Shown piece after piece: positions 6,994 to 15,179 of a stretch of DNA of 15,179 nt. This DNA is from Tritrichomonas foetus. Lineage: Eukaryota; Parabasalia; Tritrichomonadida; Tritrichomonadidae. The position numbers and the translations under genes were made by a program. Within the stretch, counting starts at the first letter, position 1; each line of letters opens with the position of its first letter. Below the pieces are notes generated by a model. It ran no database searches. It was given only the letters and a program-made list of their open reading frames with translations, and was not told where the DNA came from. The DNA lies in contig MLAK01001454.1 in the NCBI GenBank assembly GCA_001839685.1, positions 1-15,179 on the forward strand. The letters are read 5' to 3'.

Positions 6994-7701
6994 ATGACAA
7001 CATCCGTTCAAAAGTCACAAATGATCAAACAGCGTCCCTTCTGCGATCAGCGCGCATCAATGAAGACAAACGTCCTTCTGAGAAGGAATAAAGTCGGTGT
7101 CCACCCACCTCCAACTTATGAGCTTCCACCCGTAGATTATGCATACGGAGAAATGAAGCACGATAACCACAGCGTGAAGGAAATTTTCGAGGGCTTCACA
7201 GTCAAGCCACCTCCACTATCAGCTAGAGCCCGCGCCCGCCGACATATCACACAAAAGAGGGATTTCGTCGAAACAAACAAGGCAGCACTCAAAGCAGGCT
7301 GCGTTTCAGCCCGCGAGTATGACCAATTCAGAAGCGAACGATTTATTGCAGTTAAGCCACAGGAAAACGTTAATCTTGCAGATGATGAATTCTTGGCATG
7401 GAAGACCAAAAACATGGTTCATGGCGTGCAATACCACATTGAAAACGAAATGAAGAAGTGCCTCGAGTATCAATATGGAAGAGATGCAGTCGAAAAAGCA
7501 AGAAGGAGGCAAGAAATCCGTCAGCAGAGAATGAGCTCACCACAAGTTCAGCGCGCAGAAATATACAAGCGAAGGTTGACTACCACTCGTGCATCAAGAG
7601 GACACTCTGTTAAACCAGAGCTTCCTCCATCATATGCAGACACGTTTAAGATGAAGAGATTCTTGGCAATTGACCACTATGCAATTGACGACAAGTGGTA
7701 A
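6994..7701 (+). CDS. CFAP77: CFAP77-like cilia and flagella-associated protein
   Basis: The 235-residue basic protein carries the signature of CFAP77, a microtubule inner protein of the axonemal doublet that binds inside the B-tubule. PPVDYAYG (45-52) corresponds to the family's DFxYG element. KRDFVETNKAALKAGCVSAREYDQFR (88-113) corresponds to the family's DF..N..A...G...A.E...R block. MVHGV follows at 141-145. The middle is Arg-rich (ARARARRHI 78-85; EKARRRQEIRQQR 167-179), as expected of a protein packed against tubulin. There are no membrane segments or signal peptide. The start at 6994 is supported by the initiator just upstream. GC is higher than in the flanking spacer. Trichomonads are flagellated, so the role fits. 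The assignment rests on motif order recalled from the family, not on a search. Confidence 0.75.
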   Translation: MTTSVQKSQMIKQRPFCDQRASMKTNVLLRRNKVGVHPPPTYELPPVDYAYGEMKHDNHSVKEIFEGFTVKPPPLSARARARRHITQKRDFVETNKAALKAGCVSAREYDQFRSERFIAVKPQENVNLADDEFLAWKTKNMVHGVQYHIENEMKKCLEYQYGRDAVEKARRRQEIRQQRMSSPQVQRAEIYKRRLTTTRASRGHSVKPELPPSYADTFKMKRFLAIDHYAIDDKW

Positions 7702-8037
7702 GTCAAAAACAAGTCCAGTTTGATAGTATTTCCCATTTTCTTAATTCGCATTATATATGTTCAGTCATTTTTATTAAAAAATCAAATCCATGATTTTTTT
7801 CTTCTTCTTGGTTGTATTTAAGTATTCTCTAAAAGCTTAATCGAGTTGACATCAAAAATGATTGACCTGGACCCTTTCCATAGCCGGAGAAGAAAAAAAC
7901 GGGCAAATCAAACATCATCAAATCATTTGATTCTGTCACTTTTTGACCATCAATTTTATGAAATATGATATGAAATAATTTCGATTTCTAAAAGTGACTT
8001 CGAAAAAAATTCACTCAAAAAACATATTTTTGGTTGA
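7702..8037. other. Intergenic spacer between CFAP77-like and gamma-adaptin genes
   Basis: No gene is seen. It holds the 3' end of the CFAP77-like gene (the first TAAA-type sequence is near 7774) and the promoter of the gamma-adaptin gene at its right end. Confidence 0.55.
8011..8015 (+). promoter_or_regulatory. Candidate Inr of the gamma-adaptin gene
   Basis: TCACT at 8011-8015 fits the TCA(+1)YW initiator, with +1 at 8013. That would give a 25-base leader before the ATG at 8038. The motif is short, so support is positional. Confidence 0.5.
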
Positions 8038-10467
8038 ATGACTGTTCAGCTTTCAAATCTTATTCATCAAATTCGTGCTGCTCAATCAATCGAAGAAGAG
8101 GAGCATGTAATTACTACCGAGCTCGCAAATATTCGAACTTATATTCGTGAATGTGATGCTGATCTCCGACCAAGAGTTATCGCTAAGCTTGTCTATCTCA
8201 ATATGATTGGAAGATCAACAACATTTGGTCAAATGGAATGCCTTAACCTAATGTCCGATGATCGATTTTCATTCAAAAGAATTGGATATTTAGGAGCATC
8301 ACTTTTACTCGATGAAACAGCTGAAATTACTGTCCTTCTCACGCACACGCTTGAAAAAGATTTACAGTCGAAACATCGATTCGTTGTTGCTTTGGCTCTC
8401 GCACTACTTGCAAATATCGGATCAACTGAACTTTGCCGTTCGCTTTCATCCGATGTCCAAAAAGTACTCGAAATTGATGATCCTTTCCTTCGTAAGCGAG
8501 CAGCCATGGCCGTAATTCGCATCATCAAAAAATTGCCTGATTTTGTCGAAACTTTCCAGCCGATGGTCCATCTTCTTTTAAACGATACATCACACAGCGT
8601 TGTTTTATCCGGTATTGGTATGGTTATTCAGATGCTCAAAGCAGCGCCACAGCTTAGCCAATCCTGGTCCAGATTCACTCCGGCTTTTGTTAAAATCCTT
8701 CGCTCGCTTACCACCAGCTCCCGCAGCTCGGATGAAGCCTCAGATCCCTTCCTGCAGGTGAAAGTTCTCGATATCTTGGCATTATTAAAATCACCGTCAG
8801 ATGAGCTTGATGAGGTGCTTGCATCAATTGTTTCATCAGCTGATATGAAACGATCAGATGGTCGTGCAGTTCTTTTGCAAGCTGTTCAAACCATCGTTGC
8901 TGTTGGCAAGAAGCCATCAATTCGAACACTTGCATTCAACCAAATTGGAAGACTTCTATCGTTCCGTGAATCAAATGTTTTGTATAGCGCATTAAATGTA
9001 TTCTCCAGAGTTCTCTATGCAAATAGGGATATTCTTGATCGTAGTGGTTCAGATGCGCTAGCTTTACAAAGATATAAAGCACAAATTGTTCGGTGTTTAG
9101 ATAATCCTGACATTTCTATTCGCCGTAGAGCCCTAGATGTCATTTCTGCGCTAATTGACCAAGATAATGCCGAACGTTTAGTTCCAGAAATCCTTAAATA
9201 CTTGCATTTAGCTGATGCTGAATTTCGAATGGAACTTGTCGGAAGAATTTTCGCAGCTATTCAACGATTTTCACCAAGCGAACAATGGAATTTCGACGCA
9301 ATTCTTCAAATTTTGAAGGAAAGTGGTGGCTATGTGAGACAAGACATTATAAGTGCTGTTTGCGGTGTTGTTAGCAGGTCTGAAACTATGCAACAATACG
9401 CAGTAGGTAAATTACAATCTGAATTGGCTGAAAGTTCAACTGTTCAACCACTTGTTCAAGTTGCTGCTTGGATTTTAGGTGAGTATGGAGAAGATAATGA
9501 AGCATTAAATGAAACATTCTCTCAAATTCTTGTTCTTCCTCAAACAACTAAAGAAACAAAAGGCTATGTTTTAACAGCACTCGCTAAACTTGCATCAAGA
9601 TCTTCTGTTGGTCCAATAGTTTTAGATACTCTTGCAAATGAAGCTAAAGAAAATGATTTAGATCTTCAACAACGTGCTGGTGAATTCCTTCAAATTCTTA
9701 CAAAGACACAAGCTGGAGAAAGCCTCTTGGCACCAGCACCACCAGTTGAAGAAGATGAAGAAGAAGCTGCAAAACCAGCAAACGTTCAAAGAAAGAATGA
9801 ACAACAACCAGCAGCATTGGATAACTGGATGACAAGCAATGAACAAGTTCCAGCAGCTGTTCAAGATGACCTTCTTGGTGATTTACTTGGTGATATGGTT
9901 GGACCTTCTCCAACATCATCAAATCAACAACAATCAAATAAATCATTATTAAGTGATTTATTAGATGAAATGCCATCACAGCCACAACCACAAAGACCAG
10001 CTGCTTCACCACAACCAGTCATGCAACAGCCTGCTCAACAGCAGCCAATGCCACAACAACAACAAACACAACAAAAGGTTCCACCGAATTTACCACCTGG
10101 TGCAAAACAAATTTATAATTCTAGTGGTATACAAATCTATCTTGAAGTGAATAAAGCAAACGGAAATCCAAATATGATGGCATTCAGAACTTCCGTTTTC
10201 AATTTCAGCGCAATGAAAATCACGAACCTCCAGATCAAATTCCAAGCACCAGAAGGCTGGGTTTCAAATTATCAACCACCAACTGGAGACAGCATTGAAT
10301 CTCAAGGAAAACCTGTTCTTCAGATATCACAGTGGGTGAATAATGGATTAAAACTTCCTGGTGGCGTGAAGTATCAACCAATGATGCTGAGAATGAATTT
10401 GATTTACAACTACGGAACAATGCCTACCAAAGAAACTGTTGATCTTCCACCATCATTATTCGCATAA
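8038..10467 (+). CDS. AP-1 complex gamma-adaptin (large subunit)
   Basis: The 809-residue product is a full gamma-adaptin, the large subunit of the AP-1 clathrin adaptor that sorts cargo between trans-Golgi and endosomes. The helical trunk (1 to about 560) contains FGQMECLNLM (63-72), KRIGYLGASLLLDE (80-93), DPFLQVKVLDIL and QPLVQVAAWILGEYGED (470-486), all close to animal AP1G. An acidic, Gln/Pro-rich hinge (about 570-680) holds DLLGDLLGDM (611-620) and SLLSDLLDEM (636-645), which resemble clathrin-box-like Leu/Asp motifs. The C-terminal ear (about 681-809, VPPNLPPGAKQIYNSS onward) has the gamma-adaptin-ear fold pattern. The length is near the usual 800-820. No frameshift or intron is seen. 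AP-2 alpha is excluded by the small ear and the gamma-like trunk motifs. It lies upstream of CYFIP on the same strand. Confidence 0.95.
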   Translation: MTVQLSNLIHQIRAAQSIEEEEHVITTELANIRTYIRECDADLRPRVIAKLVYLNMIGRSTTFGQMECLNLMSDDRFSFKRIGYLGASLLLDETAEITVLLTHTLEKDLQSKHRFVVALALALLANIGSTELCRSLSSDVQKVLEIDDPFLRKRAAMAVIRIIKKLPDFVETFQPMVHLLLNDTSHSVVLSGIGMVIQMLKAAPQLSQSWSRFTPAFVKILRSLTTSSRSSDEASDPFLQVKVLDILALLKSPSDELDEVLASIVSSADMKRSDGRAVLLQAVQTIVAVGKKPSIRTLAFNQIGRLLSFRESNVLYSALNVFSRVLYANRDILDRSGSDALALQRYKAQIVRCLDNPDISIRRRALDVISALIDQDNAERLVPEILKYLHLADAEFRMELVGRIFAAIQRFSPSEQWNFDAILQILKESGGYVRQDIISAVCGVVSRSETMQQYAVGKLQSELAESSTVQPLVQVAAWILGEYGEDNEALNETFSQILVLPQTTKETKGYVLTALAKLASRSSVGPIVLDTLANEAKENDLDLQQRAGEFLQILTKTQAGESLLAPAPPVEEDEEEAAKPANVQRKNEQQPAALDNWMTSNEQVPAAVQDDLLGDLLGDMVGPSPTSSNQQQSNKSLLSDLLDEMPSQPQPQRPAASPQPVMQQPAQQQPMPQQQQTQQKVPPNLPPGAKQIYNSSGIQIYLEVNKANGNPNMMAFRTSVFNFSAMKITNLQIKFQAPEGWVSNYQPPTGDSIESQGKPVLQISQWVNNGLKLPGGVKYQPMMLRMNLIYNYGTMPTKETVDLPPSLFA

Positions 10468-10621
10468 GATTTTTTTAACATATGATTTTTTTAAATAAAC
10501 ACTTTCTTTTTGTCTATCTACATTCATTTGTTTATTTGTATTTTTATGAAGAAGAAATCTAAAGGAGAATCGTATGTTCAGTTGGACCGACTAGAATCTT
10601 CATTATTGAAGTTAATAAGTT

Positions 10622-10678
10622 ACATAAAGAAACAAACAAACACATAAAGAAACAAATAAACACATAAAGAAATAAACA
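10622..10678. repeat. 20-bp tandem repeat, about 2.8 copies
   Basis: The unit ACATAAAGAAACAAAYAAAC begins at 10622, 10642 and 10662, and the third copy is shortened and diverged at its end. It is A-rich on the plus strand with no coding potential. It is a minisatellite likely to vary in copy number. Confidence 0.9.
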
Positions 10679-11046
10679 ATTTCATCAGATATTGAAAGTA
10701 GGTTGGTAAAATGGAAAAAATGATTTGTGAAGATGTGTTTTCGCAATATTCTTAGTAAACTTTTATTTCAGAAACCTTGAAAAATGTATTAGAATCACAT
10801 TTTGCAATGATAGAATCTAGATAAGTTATACGAAATTATTTTGATTATGAAGATGATTTCATTTACGAACGATTTCATTTTTGACTTACTCTGTTCATGC
10901 CGAAAGACTTTGAGAATAAAGGTGATTTGAACTCATGTTATTAATAATGCTTTTCAAAAAGTCTTAATTTTTGAATAAGTTTGTTATTGTTTTGGAATTT
11001 CTATCGTTTTAAATTTGAGACGATAGGGTATAAATTGATGACTTTT

Positions 11047-11052
11047 TCATTA
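11047..11052 (+). promoter_or_regulatory. Candidate Inr of the CYFIP gene
   Basis: TCATTA at 11047-11052 matches the trichomonad initiator, with +1 at 11049, 49 bases before the ATG at 11098. An in-frame ATG at 11038 lies upstream of this +1, so if the motif is used the protein starts at 11098. Confidence 0.45.
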
Positions 11053-11097
11053 AATTTTACGGTTTCCATTCAAAAAAAATTACAATTAGCATCAACA

Positions 11098-14000
11098 ATG
11101 ACGAAAGTACTTGATAGAGATCTTGAAAAGGATCCACTTAGCAGGGTAGAAGTTCACCTCGTTTCACGTGAGCCCGAAATTATTTCTGCTGATGCGCAAA
11201 TTGCATCACCAAAGAACCCAATTTTCCACCGTCTTGATGTTCCAACTGTTGGACTTCCATTCACCAGAGAACTTCAGCAGCTCGACCAACTTCAAAACTT
11301 AATCGACAAAACGCAAGATTTCATTCCTTTCCTTTACAGCTACCGTTCAATATCTCGCGCTATTAATTCAAACGAATCTTTGAAGTCAGTCAGCACAGAC
11401 CCAGAACTTCAAGTTGAAATGATGGATCTTTACAACAATCTTTTCAAACCACGTCTTGATAAAATCCTTGAACTCCAAATCGCTCTTCAAGATGCTGCCG
11501 ACACATTGAATCTTTTTGTTGAACGTGCCGTTAAAGGTGAATTCACACCATCATGCGTATTCTACGAGAAATTAATTGAATTTTTAGATGTTGTATTTAA
11601 CCTCGATCAAATGAAGCAGCTCAAGACAGGTCTTACAAACGATCTTTCCTTCTTCAGAAGACAAAGGAACCTTCCACCAGAAATGCAAGATTCCACAGGT
11701 AAAGCTCAATTCTTCCTCGGTACCCGTTTCTTCGCCCTCAACAAGATCAAGGAAACAGCCATGGTCAAGAACTGCGCCAAAGAACCAAAATATGCAAAAT
11801 TCTTCATCGATTTCCTCGATTTTTGCTGCTCCTACCATAAAATCACAATCCTTCCAAGAAAACAACAAGCTATCGTTATCTCTATGGTTACTGTCCTTTT
11901 CGTTTTCGAAACACGTCACCTCACCTTCAAAGATAACCTTAACCAAGTTTTGACCATTATTTCAAAATGCCCAATTGTTCCACTTTATGCAGAAATGAAC
12001 TTTAAGCCATTTGAAGTCTTGAAAGAAAGCCCAACATTCAAAGTTGATAGTGTTCCAAGAGGCGTTTCAATGGCTACAACAAACGATGAAATTAAGCAAT
12101 TCCGTTCACAATACCTTATTAAAGAAAACATGTCAAAATTCCGAGAAGCATTCACAAAGAGTCTCTCAAAGATCAGTGTTGTTGCTCGTACCGGTAAAAT
12201 TGACGATATTAACATCATCTACCAAACCATCCAATGCATTGCAACAATGGCATCAGCCATCATGAATCAATCTGCTTTCAAATTTGCACTTCCAGCATCT
12301 GGATCAGATTCATTCTACGACAGTCGTGTTAAAAACAACTATACAAAAGAAGATCTCGATGTTCTTATTGAATTGATTGGTGATTTGAAGACATTGACTG
12401 GATTTGCTCTCAAGTCTGAACAAGCAGTGATGCAATTCATTTATTATCACGTTTCAAGCTACATCCAAGATTTCCTCCTTCATCAAGTTGAAAATACTGT
12501 TCAATCTGCTATCAAGAAGAAAGAGAAGGATGTTGCATCAGTTCTTGAAGCTATTCAAAACATTTTCGTGAACCAAAAAGAAAAGAAGGAGTTCAAATAC
12601 GTGCCACCATCAATCCATCAACTTGATATCCTTCGTTCCCAAATTCACGGTCTCACAAAATCTACATCTCTCTTCTATGACAAGAAGGAAAAGCTTCGTC
12701 CATGCATCAAGAAGGACACAATTGAATCATTCAACAAATTCATTGATGAAACACAGAAATTCTATTCAGTTTTGAACTTTTCACAAGTTATCCGTGATGC
12801 AACTAATCTTGGATCTCTTTGGTTCAGAGAAACATCTCTTGATATTGAAAACAAGATACAATTCCCAGTTAGATCATCTCTGCCATTCATTCTTGCCGAA
12901 CACGTTCTTTCTTCATCAAACAAGCCTGGTCTCCACGACAGTGTTTTCTTCCCATTCGAAATCTACAACGATGCAGCTTCGCTTGCAATTAATGTTTTCA
13001 ACTCCCAATTCCTTTACAAGGAAATTGAAGCAGAAGTTTCTCTGTGTGTCGAAATGATTTCATTCACATTTGCACAGGCATTCTTCAAATTCTCAAGAGA
13101 ATCTGCCGCTGCTGCTGAACTTCCACCAGAATGCTTCGGACAAATCATTCCAACACCAATCCGTTACTCCCTGATGGTAAAGCAATCCAAGCTTCAAATT
13201 CTTGGTTCTTCCATTAACTTCAATATGGTTACAACTCAAAAGGTGAATGAAATGCTTGAAAAGGAATTAAGCCAACTTGTTGCAAACTTAACTGACTTTA
13301 GAATGATTCCATTCGTCAATGATATTGTTAAAGTTATTCGCACAACACATCAATTCCTTTTCAAGAATGGACTTCTTCTTGATGACTTTGATCAAATTTG
13401 GCGTTCAGCCCGTGGTGCTATTCAACCACTTTCACCAGTTTCATCATTGGCTGCTTCAATCATCAATGCATTAGATATTGGACACATGACATTCAATACA
13501 ATCACACGTCGTTTTCTCCCAACTAAGGAATTGAACTTACAACCACCAAGCAATGAAAACTGGGCAAGGCTTTACACCAGACTTCATTCCCAAGATACTA
13601 AATTCATCGGTGCTGAGCATCTTGAAGCACTTGTTGACCTTCTTGATGAAGGTGAACTTTCAGCATTTGTTTCAAACTGCCTCGGTCGTATTGAAGAACA
13701 AGTTCAAAAATCAATCGATCTTTATTTACAAGTTGCTTCTGCAATTCGTCTCCTTCCAGCCAAGTCCAAAGATGATCTTGTCGGCTACTACTCATTCATT
13801 TCTGATGCTTATAGTGAAGTATCACATCCATTACTTGGTCAACTTTATAACTCACTTAGAAACGTAGGAAATCTTGTTGCAATTATTTTTATGCTTGAAA
13901 CTGAACTTCATCCTGTTGGTGGAAATCTATCATTAATGGCATCAGTTGCCCAAATCATTAGAGATAACCTTCTACTCAACAAGAATCTTTTCGCTACACA

Positions 14001-14367
14001 AGAATTCGAATATGATAATGTTATCACACACAGAACATTCCCAGCACTTTGGTCTGTTCTTGAATTCCTTCTTTGCTCACCAGGCCCAGTCAAGCTGTCT
14101 GATACACTGACAACTGCAAGCCCAATTAGCGTATTCGGTGATGGTGTCATCGTTGCTGCACATTCACTTATTTTATTAGCTGGAGAGAAAGGACTTTATG
14201 AATATGATTCTGTTGTCAACCAAACACTTAAGCTCTATGATGTCCAAAAGATTTCACCAAAGGGTGATCTTAAGAGCTTTTGTTATCATGCTTCAATTAT
14301 CAGCCAGGCTAAGGACTTTACGGAAATTATGATTTATCCATTTATTTCTACGCTCCCACCTCTTTAA
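11098..14367 (+). CDS. CYFIP: CYFIP/Sra-1/PIR121, WAVE regulatory complex subunit
   Basis: The 1089-residue product is a CYFIP-family protein, the subunit that receives Rac1 and holds WAVE/SCAR inactive until Arp2/3 activation is needed. Matches to animal CYFIP run in order: YRSISRAI (82-89), NDLSFFRRQRN (181-191, the region of the N-terminal Rac-contact surface), SAIKKKEKDVASVLEAIQ (470-487), SLWFRETSLDIENKIQFP (573-590), LYKEIEAEVSLC (639-650), KQSKLQILGSSINFN (695-709) and VFGDGVIVAAHSLILL (1012-1027). It is about 160 residues shorter than the human proteins (about 1250). The frame is open back to a TTG at 10981, with ATGs at 11038 and 11098. I use 11098 because the leading residues are Phe/Lys/Leu-rich spacer-like and an initiator sits at 11047. 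The TAA stop overlaps TAAA. Confidence 0.93.
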   Translation: MTKVLDRDLEKDPLSRVEVHLVSREPEIISADAQIASPKNPIFHRLDVPTVGLPFTRELQQLDQLQNLIDKTQDFIPFLYSYRSISRAINSNESLKSVSTDPELQVEMMDLYNNLFKPRLDKILELQIALQDAADTLNLFVERAVKGEFTPSCVFYEKLIEFLDVVFNLDQMKQLKTGLTNDLSFFRRQRNLPPEMQDSTGKAQFFLGTRFFALNKIKETAMVKNCAKEPKYAKFFIDFLDFCCSYHKITILPRKQQAIVISMVTVLFVFETRHLTFKDNLNQVLTIISKCPIVPLYAEMNFKPFEVLKESPTFKVDSVPRGVSMATTNDEIKQFRSQYLIKENMSKFREAFTKSLSKISVVARTGKIDDINIIYQTIQCIATMASAIMNQSAFKFALPASGSDSFYDSRVKNNYTKEDLDVLIELIGDLKTLTGFALKSEQAVMQFIYYHVSSYIQDFLLHQVENTVQSAIKKKEKDVASVLEAIQNIFVNQKEKKEFKYVPPSIHQLDILRSQIHGLTKSTSLFYDKKEKLRPCIKKDTIESFNKFIDETQKFYSVLNFSQVIRDATNLGSLWFRETSLDIENKIQFPVRSSLPFILAEHVLSSSNKPGLHDSVFFPFEIYNDAASLAINVFNSQFLYKEIEAEVSLCVEMISFTFAQAFFKFSRESAAAAELPPECFGQIIPTPIRYSLMVKQSKLQILGSSINFNMVTTQKVNEMLEKELSQLVANLTDFRMIPFVNDIVKVIRTTHQFLFKNGLLLDDFDQIWRSARGAIQPLSPVSSLAASIINALDIGHMTFNTITRRFLPTKELNLQPPSNENWARLYTRLHSQDTKFIGAEHLEALVDLLDEGELSAFVSNCLGRIEEQVQKSIDLYLQVASAIRLLPAKSKDDLVGYYSFISDAYSEVSHPLLGQLYNSLRNVGNLVAIIFMLETELHPVGGNLSLMASVAQIIRDNLLLNKNLFATQEFEYDNVITHRTFPALWSVLEFLLCSPGPVKLSDTLTTASPISVFGDGVIVAAHSLILLAGEKGLYEYDSVVNQTLKLYDVQKISPKGDLKSFCYHASIISQAKDFTEIMIYPFISTLPPL

Positions 14368-14919
14368 AGCGTATTAAACAGTCCAATCTTTATCATTCTA
14401 CTTACTTGGTTATTTGGTTTTATTTATTTGGAATTTTCCATTCTTTTATGGTTTCTTGAAGTTTGTGAACTAAAAATGACTTGTTGTTGTTAGATTAGAA
14501 AATTGAGTAATAGAAGTTGATTAGAACTTTATATATATATATATATATATATAAATGGTTTAATTTCGATATATTTATATAAAGTAGACATTTAATAATT
14601 TGCTAGAATGATATATGATGATAAGTAATGAAGAGGGAGAAAATGTTCCACAAATATACCCTCAATATCATGCTTTCATTCTTGGTACAGCAGTAAGGGT
14701 GATTTGGTTGTCGATATGATTATTAATTAGCCATAAAATCACTCAATTTTTTTGAATAGAAATATTTTATATAATTGAAGAAATAAAAAATAACAATATT
14801 ATATTCTGAAAAAGTTATTTACAAGGAAGGATTTAATTGAAGTGCTTCAAAATGATTGATATCATTTGTGAGAGTCTATGATACCGATCTAACTAACTTG
14901 ATCTTTTTTCTTCATGAAA
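14368..14919. other. Intergenic spacer downstream of CYFIP, no gene seen
   Basis: AT-rich sequence with no credible frame or RNA gene. It contains the (TA)n run at 14530-14553 and otherwise nothing I can name. Confidence 0.55.
14530..14553. repeat. (TA)n microsatellite
   Basis: An uninterrupted run of about 12 TA dinucleotides, likely to be length-polymorphic and able to extrude as a hairpin. Confidence 0.95.
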
Positions 14920-14983
14920 TATACTACAGCCATAACTTACCGTAATGTCTGCAAATTACTACCATAAGGAAAAGTTCATAAAT

Positions 14984-15012
14984 TTTGGGGGGCGGAGCCC
15001 CCCAAACCCCCC
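14984..15012. repeat. GC hairpin with a competing C6 run
   Basis: TTTGGGGGGC (14984-14993), loop GGA, GCCCCCCAAA (14997-15006) form a perfect 10-bp stem, followed at once by a second C6 (15007-15012). It is by far the most GC-rich spot in an AT-rich spacer. The compact form suggests part of a dispersed repeat rather than drift. Inverted TATACTAC (14920-14927) and GTAGTATA (15025-15032) bracket it and may be part of the same unit. Confidence 0.75.
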
Positions 15013-15120
15013 GTACATATATTTGTAGTATAACTTTCACATTAAGAAATGAATTAACATTCGGTTGTGATGAAACATTCTGTCGTTTATTAGAAAAACT
15101 GTATGCTTGCCTCCTATATG

Positions 15121-15175
15121 AAAGGTTTACAAAATGGTCCCCCAAAGATTTTGTGGGACCATCCCATAAACCTTT
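15121..15175. repeat. Nested inverted repeat at the right edge
   Basis: An outer 9-bp arm pair, AAAGGTTTA (15121-15129) and TAAACCTTT (15167-15175), encloses a 13-bp stem with one mismatch, ATGGTCCCCCAAA (15134-15146) and TTTGTGGGACCAT (15150-15162), with loop GAT. The structure may be a foldback element or the end of a larger mobile element extending past the window. Confidence 0.75.
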
Positions 15176-15179
15176 GTCC

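Larger units (their letters stand above)
10468..11097. other. Intergenic spacer between gamma-adaptin and CYFIP
   Basis: No gene is seen. The left part is the 3' end of gamma-adaptin: GATTTTTTTAA occurs twice within 25 bases and a TAAATAAA lies near 10491. The middle has the 20-bp tandem repeat. The right end holds the CYFIP promoter and an open but probably untranslated stretch in frame with CYFIP (10981-11097). Confidence 0.6.

Noticed and set aside
8229..8528. Minus-strand open frames inside the gamma-adaptin and CYFIP genes
   Set aside because: They overlap strongly conserved plus-strand coding sequence and have no family-like features of their own.
10572..10577. GTATGT, like a trichomonad intron 5' splice site
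   Set aside because: No matching branch/3' splice motif of the ACTAACACACAG type was found nearby, and the flanking genes are complete without an intron.
10981..11097. 39-residue upstream extension of CYFIP
   Set aside because: It begins with TTG. Its composition is spacer-like and a likely transcription start (11047-11052) lies inside it.
14924..15145. Minus-strand open frame of 73 codons at the right edge
   Set aside because: It runs across the GC hairpin and ends in the nested inverted repeat. The peptide is low in protein character and is best explained as translated repeat DNA.

Overview
The window looks like nuclear DNA of a parabasalid protist (trichomonad, Tritrichomonas- or Trichomonas-like). 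It is very AT-rich, and the recognisable eukaryotic genes are uninterrupted by introns. Two have short Inr-like TCAYW initiators within about 25 bp of the start codon, and a third has one 49 bp upstream. Several stop codons overlap a TAAA signal (DNase II, TMEM50, CYFIP and the coiled-coil gene), as described for trichomonad poly(A) signals. The presence of a ciliary protein, an AP-1 subunit and a WAVE-complex subunit rules out a prokaryote. The species assignment is inference.

Layout from left to right. A 36-codon open tail of an unidentified gene runs off the left edge (3-113). A secreted DNase II-family nuclease with both HxK motifs follows (676-1689). A compact 177-bp inverted-repeat element with TA on both sides lies at 1894-2070 and has the form of a non-autonomous Tc1/mariner-like MITE. 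Next is a four-helix TMEM50/Vps68-family membrane protein (2691-3122). A gap carrying two separate 22-bp direct-repeat pairs leads into two minus-strand genes of unknown function. One is an Asn/Lys/Glu-repeat plus coiled-coil protein (3465-4745) and the other an all-helical protein (5173-6585). A 400-bp divergent intergenic region separates the latter from a CFAP77-like axonemal protein (6994-7701). Two large plus-strand genes follow: AP-1 gamma-adaptin (8038-10467) and CYFIP/Sra-1/PIR121 of the WAVE regulatory complex (11098-14367). The right edge is non-coding and rich in repeats, with a (TA)n run, a 10-bp GC hairpin beside a C6 run, and a nested inverted repeat.

There is no operon and no defence cassette. 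The genes are ordinary housekeeping, cytoskeletal and trafficking genes, each apparently with its own promoter. The most striking juxtaposition is gamma-adaptin next to CYFIP, since their mammalian counterparts have been linked in AP-1/clathrin carrier formation at the trans-Golgi. That this order is meaningful is only a hypothesis. The most distinctive non-genic structures are the MITE at 1894-2070 and the inverted repeats at the right edge, which may belong to a larger mobile or repeated element continuing past the window.
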